34,349 nt of DNA from Candidatus Rokuibacteriota bacterium (GTDB lineage: Bacteria > Methylomirabilota > Methylomirabilia > Rokubacteriales > CSP1-6), in contig QHSQ01000156.1 of assembly GCA_003221615.1 (NCBI GenBank), forward strand, positions 1 to 34,349, read 5' to 3'. The position numbers were made by a program, and so were the translations under genes. Positions 22,978-30,759 of this stretch are shown here, one piece after another; positions within the stretch are counted from its first letter, which is position 1, and every line of letters begins with the position of its first letter. Below the pieces are notes generated by a model. The model did not search any database. It saw only the letters and a program-made list of their open reading frames with translations, and was not told where the DNA came from.

Positions 22978-23847
22978 GTGCGCCTCCATCCCTTCGGTCT
23001 CGTCGAGCCCGAGTCGCTGAGCGAGGCGCTCGACGCCGTGACGAGGCTCGACGGCGAGGCGCGCCTGGTCGCGGGCGGGACGGCGCTCGTCCCGATGATC
23101 CGACTCGGTCTCGTGAAGCCCGACCGCCTCGTCTCCTTGCAGCGCGTGCCCGTGCTGGCCGAGATCCGGAAGGATGGCCCGGCGCTGGAGCTCGGCGCCA
23201 TGGCCACGCACGCCGACATCGAGCGCTCGCGCGCTGTTCGAGACGGCTGGCCGCTTCTCCGCGAGGCGGTCCGGCGCGTTGCCACGCCCGCGATCAGGAC
23301 CTCGGGCACCATCGGCGGCAACCTCGCCTACGCCGAAGCCGCGTCCGATCCGGCGCCGGCCCTCATGTGTCACGACGCTGAGGTGCGCGTGGCGGGTCCT
23401 CACGGCGGTCGAACCGTGCCGATCTCGCGCTTCTTCCGAGGCTTTTACGAGGCGGCGCTGGAGCCCGGCGAGATCGTCACGGCGGTCCGGGTCCCACCGC
23501 CACCGGTGGGCGCGCGCGGCGGCTACATCAAGTTCACGTCGCGCTCGGCGGAGGACAAACCCCTGGTCGGCGTCGCCGCACTGATCACGCTCGACTCCTC
23601 GGGGCGCTGCACAGACATCCGGATCGCACTCGGCGGCGCCGCGCCGACACCGATCCGCGCCGCCGCCGCGGAGAGAACCGTGCGCGGCGAGGCCCTGACC
23701 GACGCCGTGGCGCGCGCCGCCGCCGAGGCCGCTGCTCGAGACGCCGAGCCGCTGTCCGATCTGATGGGGAGCGCCGAGTATCGGCGCGAGATGATCCGGG
23801 TGTGGGTCCGCCGCCTGCTTACCGCCCTGCGCGACGGCACGCGCTAG
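22978..23847 (+). CDS. coxM: FAD-binding medium subunit of the molybdenum hydroxylase (CoxM-like)
   Basis: This 289-residue FAD subunit has the PCMH/VAO fold. The two FAD diphosphate-binding motifs are AGGTALVPMI (about 36-45) and TIGGNLAYAEAASDPAP (about 111-127), matching AGGHSLLP and TIGGN of characterised CoxM. The C-terminal CO-dehydrogenase flavoprotein domain (about 185-289) follows, with FTSRSAEDKPLVGVAALITL. It passes electrons from CoxS to an acceptor. The start is GTG 22978, two bases after coxS. The gene is the last of the long + strand run, and a strong hairpin follows eight bases after its stop. Confidence 0.95.
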   Translation: MRLHPFGLVEPESLSEALDAVTRLDGEARLVAGGTALVPMIRLGLVKPDRLVSLQRVPVLAEIRKDGPALELGAMATHADIERSRAVRDGWPLLREAVRRVATPAIRTSGTIGGNLAYAEAASDPAPALMCHDAEVRVAGPHGGRTVPISRFFRGFYEAALEPGEIVTAVRVPPPPVGARGGYIKFTSRSAEDKPLVGVAALITLDSSGRCTDIRIALGGAAPTPIRAAAAERTVRGEALTDAVARAAAEAAARDAEPLSDLMGSAEYRREMIRVWVRRLLTALRDGTR

Positions 23848-23854
23848 GTGGCGC

Positions 23855-23878
23855 GGTGCCCGCCCGAAGGCGGGCACC
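23855..23878. terminator. Strong hairpin terminator between convergent operons
   Basis: GGTGCCCGCC (23855-23864) pairs perfectly with GGCGGGCACC (23869-23878) over a CGAA tetraloop. It lies between the coxM stop (23847) and the VOC gene stop (23885, - strand) and can serve both directions. There is no long T-run. Confidence 0.75.
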
Positions 23879-23884
23879 ATGGCG

Positions 23885-24253
23885 TTACTTCTTGGCGTGC
23901 TTCGGCTTCCACATGGCCAGGATCGCGCCGGTCGGATCGGAGATCACGCTCATCCAGCCGAACTCGCCGACCTCGGTCACTTCCATGACCACCATCGCGC
24001 CCAGCTCCTTGGCCTTCTTCGTTGAGGCGTCGATGTCGTCGACACCGACATAGGACAGCCAGTGCGACGGCGCACCCGGGACCGGGTTACGCATCATGCC
24101 GCCCCCGGTGCCGCCCCCCACGTCGATCATCGTGTAAGTTCCGCCGGGAATCGGCACGTCCTGTAGCTTCCAGCCGAAGAGACTCGTGTAAAACTTGCGC
24201 GCGCTCCCGGGATCGTTCGTCTGCAGCTCCACGTGGACGAAGGGATTCGCCAT
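23885..24253 (-). CDS. VOC-family (glyoxalase/bleomycin resistance fold) protein
   Basis: The 122-residue single-module pair of beta-alpha-beta units begins PFVHVELQTNDPGSARKFYT and continues FGWKLQDVPIPGGTYTMIDV. A Gly-rich loop (GGGTGGGMM) and a second unit follow: SHWLSYVGVDDIDASTKKAK, then VMEVTEVGEFGWMSVISDPT. This is the pattern of the CFP-30/27-kDa-antigen-like VOC group in which one chain forms half of a dimer. His8 or Glu10 could be metal ligands, but the reaction is unknown. ATG 24253 is supported by GGAGGTG a few bases upstream; an earlier in-frame GTG lies inside that ribosome binding site and is unlikely. It is probably the last gene of the - strand operon after the ThDP enzyme. 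Confidence 0.88.
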   Translation of the reverse strand: MANPFVHVELQTNDPGSARKFYTSLFGWKLQDVPIPGGTYTMIDVGGGTGGGMMRNPVPGAPSHWLSYVGVDDIDASTKKAKELGAMVVMEVTEVGEFGWMSVISDPTGAILAMWKPKHAKK

Positions 24254-24337
24254 GATCACCTCCTACCGCCGAGCGTACCCGCGCTGATAAGCCGCGTCCA
24301 CCTCGAGCTCGCGCCGTCGAGGACGGCCGCAACACGA

Positions 24338-24363
24338 GCAGGCGGCCTTTTTCTGTCGCCTGC
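24338..24363 (-). terminator. Hairpin after the ThDP gene
   Basis: GCAGGCG (24338-24344) pairs with CGCCTGC (24357-24363) around a 12-base loop, directly after the stop of the ThDP gene on the - strand. Its loop holds the A/T-rich run rather than the 3' side, so it may reduce rather than block transcription into the VOC gene. Confidence 0.4.
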
Positions 24364-24365
24364 CG

Positions 24366-26096
24366 CTACATTTTCCAGTCCTGATACCACGTGGAATCCG
24401 CGCCGATACCTTCGCGCGCCACCTTCACGTCGATCACATACGGTTTGTTCTCGCGAGTCGTCTTGTCGACACCCCGCCGAAGCGCCGGCTCGAGCTCCTT
24501 CAGTGTCTTGACCGTCTCGCCCTCCACACCCTGTGAACGGGCGAGCCCCGCGTAGTCGGTGGCCGGCGCGTCGAGATAGAGCCCGGGATACTTGCCGGTG
24601 TGCACCATCTTGCTGTCCGGCACCTCGCGCGCCCAGTTCGTGCGGACGACCTGATAGGTCTCGTTGTTCGAGATCACCGTCAGGATCGCGGTGTTGTAGC
24701 GCGCCATCGTCCAGAAGCCCGCGGCGCTGTAGGTCAGGGCACCGTCGCCGAGGTGGAGCACGACGGGCCGCTCGCGGCCGACCGCGATCTTGGCGCCGAT
24801 GGCCGCGCCCACGCCGAATCCGAGCGAGCCGCCCCCGCTGCGGGTCCAGCCCATCGCGTCGTGGCCGAACGGCAGGAGCGTCGTCCGCGCCGTCGAGCTT
24901 TCCTGGACCATCATGGCGTTCTTCGGCAGCAACTGGGCCAGATGCGCTTCGAGCGTGCTCGGATGCACGACCGTGTCGTGCTCGTGCTCGCGGATCAGAT
25001 CCTCCTCCCGCGAGATCAGGAGCTTCGCGTACGCGCGCACCTTCTCGCGCTGGCGCGGGAAGGCCGAGGCCTTGTCGCCATGAAGCCGCGTCAGCGCGGC
25101 GGTGATGCTGCGAAGCGTCTCGGGCAGCTCGCACTGCGCGGCGATATCGAGCGGATAGTGACGCCCCATCAGCAACGGATTGGGCCCGATCTGGATCACG
25201 AAGGGCTCGGCGACGCCGCCGTGCACACCCTGAACGCCGGCTAGGAAGATCAGGTCCGGCTTCAGGCCGGTCACCTTCTCGAAATCCTTCGAGACCGGAT
25301 ACATGCCGCAGTAGAGCGGATGCCGCGTCGGGAAATTCGGGAAGATCTGGCGCGAAGCGAACACCGGCGCCTCGAGCGCCTCGGCCAGGCGCACGGCGTC
25401 GGCCCCAGCGCCTTCACGCCAGACGTCATCACCGAACATCAGGACCGGGCACGTGGCCTCGCCGAGCCGCCGCGCGATCGCCTCGACGGTCTTCGCGCGC
25501 GCCGGCCCCGGGCGCTCGATCTGATAGGCCGCGGCCTCGCCGATCTGCGCCTCGAGCCCTTCGCGCAGGAGCAGCTCGGCGCTGATCGAGAGGTACACGG
25601 GCCCGGTCGGAGGCGTCGTCGCTTCACGCAGCGCGCGCGTGGTCGCGACCGTGATCGCCGCGGGGTTCGTGGCCACCTGATAGGACGCGCGCGCGTCCTT
25701 GGTGATCGGGCGCATCGACTCGGCCTGAGTCAGCCCCGGGAACGGCGCGAGGCCACGGAAGTCTTGAAGCTCCGAGGCCCAGTCCCCGGCGATGACCAGC
25801 AGTGACGAGCCGGCGATCTGCGCGTTGAACAGCTGTCCGGCCAGCTGCCACGAGCCGCCCATCACGTGGGCGATGATGACGCCCACCTTGCCGCTGACGC
25901 GGTGATAGCCGTCGGCCATCGCCGCCACGAGCCCTTCGTGCTTGCCGACGATGAGCTTCTGGTCCTGGTCCTCGGAGAGGGCCGCGAAGATCCCGGTCTC
26001 GGCGGAGCCCGGATTCGAGAACAGATATTCGACCCCGGCGTCTTTCAGGGTCTGGATGAGCAACATGCCGCCGGTACCGGTGATGGTCTTGCGCAT
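24366..26096 (-). CDS. Thiamine-diphosphate enzyme, benzoylformate decarboxylase/acetolactate synthase-like
   Basis: This 576-residue ThDP enzyme has all three domains. The N-terminus reads YLFSNPGSAETGIFAAL, as in benzoylformate decarboxylase-like proteins (FGNPGS). Glu54 (GKHEGLVAAMADGYHR) activates the cofactor. The PP domain shows HLGDGALTYSAAGFWTMARY and SNNETYQVVR, with the Asn residues for Mg. It is only distantly like the ThDP enzyme at 10.7 kb, so they are not recent duplicates. The substrate is presumably a 2-keto acid or oxalyl-like compound; no specific residue set is clear. ATG 26096 follows GGAGCGAGGGAG; the open frame upstream (to 26228) is non-conserved. It lies 82 bases after the isomerase gene of the same strand. 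Confidence 0.9.
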   Translation of the reverse strand: MRKTITGTGGMLLIQTLKDAGVEYLFSNPGSAETGIFAALSEDQDQKLIVGKHEGLVAAMADGYHRVSGKVGVIIAHVMGGSWQLAGQLFNAQIAGSSLLVIAGDWASELQDFRGLAPFPGLTQAESMRPITKDARASYQVATNPAAITVATTRALREATTPPTGPVYLSISAELLLREGLEAQIGEAAAYQIERPGPARAKTVEAIARRLGEATCPVLMFGDDVWREGAGADAVRLAEALEAPVFASRQIFPNFPTRHPLYCGMYPVSKDFEKVTGLKPDLIFLAGVQGVHGGVAEPFVIQIGPNPLLMGRHYPLDIAAQCELPETLRSITAALTRLHGDKASAFPRQREKVRAYAKLLISREEDLIREHEHDTVVHPSTLEAHLAQLLPKNAMMVQESSTARTTLLPFGHDAMGWTRSGGGSLGFGVGAAIGAKIAVGRERPVVLHLGDGALTYSAAGFWTMARYNTAILTVISNNETYQVVRTNWAREVPDSKMVHTGKYPGLYLDAPATDYAGLARSQGVEGETVKTLKELEPALRRGVDKTTRENKPYVIDVKVAREGIGADSTWYQDWKM

Positions 26097-26140
26097 GATC
26101 TCCCTCGCTCCTACCTCGATTGGAAGGCGCGCCTCGGCCG

Positions 26141-26158
26141 GCGGGGCCCCAGCCCCGC
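26141..26158 (-). terminator. GC hairpin between the isomerase and ThDP genes
   Basis: GCGGGGC (26141-26147) pairs with GCCCCGC (26152-26158) over a 4-base loop. It sits in the 82-base gap downstream of the isomerase gene, without a T-run; possible attenuator or mRNA 3'-end stabiliser. Confidence 0.35.
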
Positions 26159-26178
26159 GACGGCCTGCAGCGCGCACC

Positions 26179-26988
26179 TCAACGGGCTGGTAGCTGCGCG
26201 CGCGTGGCGTCGAGCGCCTCGCGTGCAACCTCTTCGGCCGGCCGAGCCCACGCCGCGGGGTTCGGGGCCTCGTAGCTCATGAATCCGCGATAGCCCTTCC
26301 GGTCGAGCAACGCGAAGATGTCCTTGAACGGCACGCTGCCCCGCCCGGGCGGCAGCCGATCGAGCGCCTTGCCGGGCTCGAGCCCGGTGCGCGGCACGTC
26401 GCTGTACTGCACGTAGGCGATCTCGCCGAGCGCGACGTCCTCGATCGCGGCCAGGCGGGCGCCGCTGCGCTGCAGATGATAGGTGTCGAGCAGGAGCCCG
26501 CAGCTCGGGTGCGCGGCCTTGGCGACGACCCCGCGCATGACGTCGAGGTTGTTGAGCTGCTCGGCCTGCGAGTTGAACTCGACGGCGAGCTTCACGCGAT
26601 GACCGGCCGCGATGTCGCCGGCCTCGCGCATGTTCGACGCGGCACGCGCGAGGTCGCCGCGACCGCGGTCCGAGGCGCTCATCACCGTCTGACAGCCGAG
26701 CGCAGCCGCCCACCGGCAGGATTCGTCGAACGCGTGCATCAGCTTCCGGCGCTCGTCGCCGTCGGCGAACATCCAGCCGAGCTCGACGCCGACGCACGCG
26801 ACGCGAAGACCGCTCGCCTTCACCAGCGTCAAGACCTCGGCCGCGGCCTGCCCTTTCTCGGCCGCACGGGCGAAATCGATCCGGCGAAGCTCCACGCCGT
26901 CCCAGCCCGCCGCCTTCGTCGCGCGAAGCGCGTCCGCCAGCGGCGTCGTGTCGAGGGTCCAGGTATGAAGGGCCAGCATCGTGGTCAT
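26179..26988 (-). CDS. Sugar phosphate isomerase/epimerase-like TIM-barrel protein
   Basis: This 269-residue protein belongs to the xylose isomerase-like (AP endonuclease 2) TIM-barrel superfamily. Strand ends carry the expected metal ligands: Glu in KLAVEFNSQAEQL (about 138-150), Asp in GLLLDTYHLQRSG, a following YVQYSDVPR (Asp in place of His/Asp), and Glu in GFMSYEAPNPAAW near the C-terminus. RGSVPFKDIFALLDRKGYRG is also typical. Relatives include hydroxypyruvate isomerases, epimerases and dehydratases such as 3-dehydroshikimate dehydratase; no clear assignment. ATG 26988 overlaps the stop of the FGGH protein (ATGA), so they are co-translated. Confidence 0.88.
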   Translation of the reverse strand: MTTMLALHTWTLDTTPLADALRATKAAGWDGVELRRIDFARAAEKGQAAAEVLTLVKASGLRVACVGVELGWMFADGDERRKLMHAFDESCRWAAALGCQTVMSASDRGRGDLARAASNMREAGDIAAGHRVKLAVEFNSQAEQLNNLDVMRGVVAKAAHPSCGLLLDTYHLQRSGARLAAIEDVALGEIAYVQYSDVPRTGLEPGKALDRLPPGRGSVPFKDIFALLDRKGYRGFMSYEAPNPAAWARPAEEVAREALDATRAQLPAR

Positions 26989-27347
26989 GGCTTCGCCGGA
27001 GGCGGTGGGGTCGCGGGCGTCGGCGTGGCGGCGGGGGCGGTGGTGCTCGGCGGTTTGGTCGGTGTCGGAGGATTGGCCATCGCGTACTCCACGGCCTGCT
27101 TCAGCTCGCCCTCGGCCTGCTTGACCAGCTCGAGGGCCTTGACGCGGTGGCCACCGAAATGATGCTCGGACCGCTGCAGATGGCGCTCGGCATCCTCGAG
27201 CGATTTGGTCGCGGCATGGATGCGATAGAGCCCCGCGCGCGTCGCGGGCACCGCCGGCTTCTTGTCCTGGGTGAACGCCAGCGTGCCGAATCCGAGGACG
27301 AATCCGATTGCCAGCACGCCGGCCACGATCACGCTCCGCTTCAGCAT
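26985..27347 (-). CDS. Small secreted helical protein with FGGH motif and Pro/Thr-rich tail
   Basis: The 120-residue product has a signal peptide or anchor (KRSVIVAGVLAIGFVLGFGT, cleavage near FTQ). A helical middle is rich in His, Glu and Lys: LEDAERHLQRSEHHFGGHRV, then KALELVKQAEGELKQAVEYA. The tail (about 92-120) is disordered, made of P/T/A repeats such as TPTKPPSTTAPAATPTPATP. Proteins with the same xxFGGHRxKALxLxxxAxxEL block occur in many bacteria without known function; this is from memory. The paired His and the FGGH turn could bind a metal, but that is inference. Ribosome site GGAGGAG precedes ATG 27347. It sits 12 bases after an SDR and overlaps the isomerase. Confidence 0.82.
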   Translation of the reverse strand: MLKRSVIVAGVLAIGFVLGFGTLAFTQDKKPAVPATRAGLYRIHAATKSLEDAERHLQRSEHHFGGHRVKALELVKQAEGELKQAVEYAMANPPTPTKPPSTTAPAATPTPATPPPPAKP

Positions 27348-27359
27348 GCGCTCCTCCGC

Positions 27360-28142
27360 CTACACCGCCGCTGTGAGCCCGCCATCGAAGTTGATGGCCG
27401 TGCCGGTGATATACGCCGCGCGCTCGGAGGCGAGGAAGGCGACGAGATCGGCGAACTCGCTGGCCTCGCCGAACCGTCCGAGCGGCAGCTTTCGCTTCTC
27501 CGCGATCTCGCGGTAGTGCGCATCGAGATCACCCTTGGCGCGCCGCTCGTGCTGGGCGCTCTTGACCAGCCCCAGACAGATCGTGTTCACGAGGATCTTG
27601 TCCCCGGCGTACTCGTGGGCAAGCGATTTGGTGAGATTGATGCCCGCCGCGCGCGACATGCTGGTCGGCAGCGAGCGCGCCGCCGGCGCCTTGCCGCCGA
27701 CGGTGGTCACGTTGATGATGCGCCCGCCGCCGCGGCGCTTCATGTGGGGGATGACGAGCCGGCAGAACCGAATCGCGCCCATGACTTTCGAATCGAAGTC
27801 GTACTGCCACGTGGCGTCGTCCACCTGCTCGAAGCCGGCGGCGGACGAGGTGCCGGCGTTGTTCACGAGGATGTCGATACCGCCGAACCGGGCCACGGTC
27901 GCGGCCACGAAGGCCTCGACCTCGGGACCGTGCGTCACGTCGGTCGCCATCGCCAGGATGTCGGCGCCCGTCGTCTTCTGGATCGCGTCCACCGCGCGTT
28001 CGAGCACGTCTTTCCGCCGTGCGCACACGGCGACCTTCGCGCCGCTCTTGGCAAACCGCTCGACGCAGGCGCGGCCGAGCCCCTCGCTACCGCCCGTGAC
28101 GATTGCGACCTTACCGGCGAGACCGAGCTCCAGGACGTCCAT
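27360..28142 (-). CDS. SDR-family protein with substituted catalytic triad
   Basis: The 260-residue SDR fold has an intact cofactor site, VTGGSEGLGR (15-24) and NNAG (94-97), and a complete C-terminus (YITGTAINFDGGLTAAV). The catalytic positions are altered: where Ser-x12-Tyr-x3-Lys is expected the sequence reads Thr147 (INVTTVGG), Thr160 and Arg164 (LPTSMSRAAGINLTKS). The alignment is fixed by the 13-residue spacing and by the following AAGINLTKSL. The protein probably binds NAD(P)(H) but cannot use the standard Tyr/Lys mechanism; it may be a binding or structural protein, or use another acid. GGGAGGCGATC precedes ATG 28142. It is the first gene of the - strand operon running down to the VOC gene. 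Confidence 0.9.
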   Translation of the reverse strand: MDVLELGLAGKVAIVTGGSEGLGRACVERFAKSGAKVAVCARRKDVLERAVDAIQKTTGADILAMATDVTHGPEVEAFVAATVARFGGIDILVNNAGTSSAAGFEQVDDATWQYDFDSKVMGAIRFCRLVIPHMKRRGGGRIINVTTVGGKAPAARSLPTSMSRAAGINLTKSLAHEYAGDKILVNTICLGLVKSAQHERRAKGDLDAHYREIAEKRKLPLGRFGEASEFADLVAFLASERAAYITGTAINFDGGLTAAV

Positions 28143-28247
28143 GATCGCCTCCCGATCCGAGATTGCCCGAACATACCATCCGGAAGCCGGCCCGCCTAGC
28201 CCACCCCGGCCGCCGCCGTGGTCGAGGGATCAGGACTCGACGACAGA

Positions 28248-28967
28248 TCAGGACGGGCCGATACGCCCGACCATGGGAAGGTTCAGCGCGGGATGCTTGA
28301 GCTCGACGCCGAAGTTGAGCGTGAGCACGTTGAATTCGATGCCTTCCTCCCAGCCGACCGCGAGCCCGGTGAGCCCGAAGAGCGAGAGCTGAACGCCGGT
28401 TCCGCTCGGCGTGGTGTCCGCGACCGAGCCCGGCAGGAAATCCTTGCCGATCGCCGTCGATGGCAGCTTGAGCCTGAGCTCGGGCACGCTGCGGCCCACC
28501 CAGGCCGTGAACGTGTTGCTGTTGGGTCCGGGCCAGGTGCGATAGCTCGTCGGATAGGGGTACGACGCCACGGCCGCTTCGACCCGCGCGATCAAGGGCT
28601 CGGCGACCTCGCCGCGGAGATCGACGAGAAGCTCGGGCTTGTCACCGAACCAGTAGTTGTCCGCGCCGCTCCGGTTGATGCGCACCGCGGGCGCGCCGCC
28701 CCCGACGCCCCAGCCGATCACCTCGTAGCGCGTGTAGGCCTCAGCGTCGGGCGGCTTCACCGAGATCCACGTGTGCACCGCGAAGAAGCCACGCCAGCCG
28801 ACCGTGCGGGCGGCGTAGACCTGGATCACCGCCTCACGCGCGGCCGCGGGATCGGGCGCCTGGCCCGACGGGCCGCGCTCGAGCTCCCAGAAATTTGTCC
28901 GCGTGCGCTCCAGCAGCGAGCAGCCGGCCAGCGCGACCAGCACGATGAGCGGCACGATCAGCCTCAC
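28248..28967 (-). CDS. DUF3750 lipoprotein
   Basis: The 239-residue protein starts at GTG 28967 (overlapping the methyltransferase stop, GTGA). It opens with a lipoprotein leader, VRLIVPLIVLVALAGCSLLE, with lipobox LAGC. The rest matches the DUF3750 pattern: VIQVYAARTVGWRGFFAVHT, RYEVIGWG, DNYWFGDKPELLVDLRG, YPYPTSYRTWPGPNSNTFTA and LPSTAIGKDFLPG. The conserved Trp, His, Asn and Asp residues resemble an NlpC/P60- or LRAT-like papain fold in part, but I see no established function. Export as a periplasmic lipoprotein is the firm part. It is the last gene of the liv operon. Confidence 0.88.
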   Translation of the reverse strand: MRLIVPLIVLVALAGCSLLERTRTNFWELERGPSGQAPDPAAAREAVIQVYAARTVGWRGFFAVHTWISVKPPDAEAYTRYEVIGWGVGGGAPAVRINRSGADNYWFGDKPELLVDLRGEVAEPLIARVEAAVASYPYPTSYRTWPGPNSNTFTAWVGRSVPELRLKLPSTAIGKDFLPGSVADTTPSGTGVQLSLFGLTGLAVGWEEGIEFNVLTLNFGVELKHPALNLPMVGRIGPS

Positions 28968-29980
28968 CCGCCGAGCTCCTTTCGCACGATGCCAGCTCCT
29001 TCGACGAGCGCGGCGAGCTTCTGCTTCACGACCCAGCGTGGGGTCTCCCAGAATCCGCAATCCGGGTTGAGCCAGAGCTTGTCGGGCGCGACGTGCTTGA
29101 GGAGGGCGCGGACTCGCTCGGCCACGTCGGCGGCCGACTCGGCCTTGAACGCCTTGACGTCGATCACGCCGGCGCCGAGCTCCTTGTCGGTCGGAAACTC
29201 CTTCCAGAACTTGAGATCGTCCATGCCGCGGTTGGCGAACTCGAGGACGATCTGCGAGGCGCGCAGATCGCGCAGGGTCGGATAGAGGTTCTTGAAGTCG
29301 CGGACCGCCGAGAACGGGCGGCCGTAGAGGTTGCCGAAGCAGACGTGGACGGCGATCTTCGCCTCGACCCCCTCGACGGCCCGGTTCACGCCGTGTTCGA
29401 AGCGCGGCGGCGCGCCCGCGTACATCCCGCTGTGCGGCTCGTCGATCTGGATGAAATCTGCGCCAGCCTCGACCAGCGCGCGGCACTCGGCGTTGACGAT
29501 CCCGACGAGATCGGCCAGCAGCGTGTCCTTGTCCCGATAGCCGCCCCCGAGCTTGAGCGGCACCAGCAGGGTGTACGGCCCGGGCACCGTCGCCTTGATG
29601 CGCCGGGTCGTCAGCGTGCGCGCGAGCTTGAACTCTTCGACGATGCCGAGCCCCTCGGGCGCGCTGAGCCGGTCGACCACCTCGAACGGCGTGTTCGTGT
29701 CCCAGAGCGGCTGGCCGAGCCGGCGCGCGGCGGGGAGCGTCCGGATACCGCTGAAGCGATCGTAGAAGCCGATGATGAACCGGACGCGCATCATCTCGCC
29801 GGTGCTCACCACGTCGACGCCGGCGCGCTCCTGGTCGAGGAGCGCCACCTGGGTCGCGTCCTCCATCAGCTCGCGGACGTCGGTCGCACCCATGCGCCCG
29901 GCCTCCATCGCCTCGCGCGCGAGCCAGACCCACCCCGGCAGCCCGTGACTTCCCACGACCGACGTCGGCAACAGCATCAT
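28964..29980 (-). CDS. Core MetE-type cobalamin-independent methyltransferase
   Basis: This 338-residue protein corresponds to only the C-terminal catalytic barrel of MetE. The zinc ligands are present: His and Cys in VHVCFGNLYG, Glu in IVLEFANRG and Cys in LWLNPDCGFWE. DFIQIDEPHSGMY is the homocysteine/substrate segment (IDEP in MetE). 'Core' MetE enzymes of this size transfer methyl groups to homocysteine from methyl donors other than methyl-folate, for example methylcobalamin, in characterised cases; the true acceptor here is unknown. ATG 29980 overlaps the stop of the ABC ATPase (ATGA). The frame is open further upstream but that part is the shadow of the ATPase gene. Confidence 0.88.
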   Translation of the reverse strand: MMLLPTSVVGSHGLPGWVWLAREAMEAGRMGATDVRELMEDATQVALLDQERAGVDVVSTGEMMRVRFIIGFYDRFSGIRTLPAARRLGQPLWDTNTPFEVVDRLSAPEGLGIVEEFKLARTLTTRRIKATVPGPYTLLVPLKLGGGYRDKDTLLADLVGIVNAECRALVEAGADFIQIDEPHSGMYAGAPPRFEHGVNRAVEGVEAKIAVHVCFGNLYGRPFSAVRDFKNLYPTLRDLRASQIVLEFANRGMDDLKFWKEFPTDKELGAGVIDVKAFKAESAADVAERVRALLKHVAPDKLWLNPDCGFWETPRWVVKQKLAALVEGAGIVRKELGG

Positions 29981-30759
29981 CCCGCTCCTTTCTCTCGGCT
30001 CCCCGCGCGGCCCAGATAGGCCTCGATCACGCGCGGGTCGCGCAGCACCGCGTCCGGCGGCCCCGCGGCGATCCGCTGGCCAAAGTCCAGCACGGTCACG
30101 GTGTCCGCCAGATCGCCGACCAGCTCCATGTCGTGCTCGACCCACAGCATCGTCATGTGGAGCTCGTGCTTGATCCTCAACAGAAACCGGGCGAGGTTTT
30201 CCTTTTCCTCGCGGTTCATCCCGGTCGAGGGCTCGTCGAGCAGGAGGAGCCGAGGCTCCATCGCGAGCGCCCGGCCGATCGCGACGATCTTCTGCACGCC
30301 GAACGGGAGACTGGCGATCAGCTCCTTCCGGCACCGCTCGAGCTCGAGGAACTCGATGATCTCCTCCACGCGGCGCCGATGGGTCGTCTCCTCGCGGCGC
30401 GAGCGCCCCCAGAAGAGGCCGCCGGCGAGCACGCCCGCGCGCATGTGGCGATGGCGGCCGAGCAGGATGTTGTCGAGCACGGTCATCCCGCGGAACAGCT
30501 CAACGAACTGGAACGTTCGCGCGATCCCGTGCGCGGCGATCCGGTGTGGCGGCAAGCCCTGGATCGCGACGTCGCCGAACACGATTCGACCGGAAGTCGG
30601 AGCATAAAACCCACCGACGCAGTTCAGGAGACACGTCTTGCCGGCGCCGTTCGGCCCGACCAGCGCCGCCAGCGAGCCCGGCTCGATCGACAGGCTGACG
30701 GCGCTCAGCGCGCGCAGCCCCTCGAAGTCGAGCGTGACGTCGTCGACCCTCAGAACCAC
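29977..30759 (-). CDS. livG: Branched-chain amino acid ABC transporter ATP-binding protein (LivG)
   Basis: This 260-residue ATPase energises uptake through LivH/LivM at the inner membrane. Walker A is GPNGAGKT (36-43), the Q-loop region ARTFQFVELFRGMTVLDN is LivG-type, and Walker B is LLLLDEPSTGMN. The switch His lies in LWVEHDMELV. The ABC signature reads LPFGVQK instead of LS(Y/G)GxQR, a notable deviation in a normally strict motif, although the protein is otherwise intact. The ending VIEAYLG is standard for LivG. GTG 30759 overlaps the end of livF by ten bases. It is followed by the MetE-like gene. Confidence 0.94.
   Translation of the reverse strand: MVLRVDDVTLDFEGLRALSAVSLSIEPGSLAALVGPNGAGKTCLLNCVGGFYAPTSGRIVFGDVAIQGLPPHRIAAHGIARTFQFVELFRGMTVLDNILLGRHRHMRAGVLAGGLFWGRSRREETTHRRRVEEIIEFLELERCRKELIASLPFGVQKIVAIGRALAMEPRLLLLDEPSTGMNREEKENLARFLLRIKHELHMTMLWVEHDMELVGDLADTVTVLDFGQRIAAGPPDAVLRDPRVIEAYLGRAGSREKGAG

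Noticed and set aside
19770..23847. Aerobic CO dehydrogenase (CoxLGSM)
   Set aside because: The large subunit lacks the AYxCSFR active-site motif; only the Cys is present. CO oxidation is not supported, although subunits and CoxG are of the Cox type.
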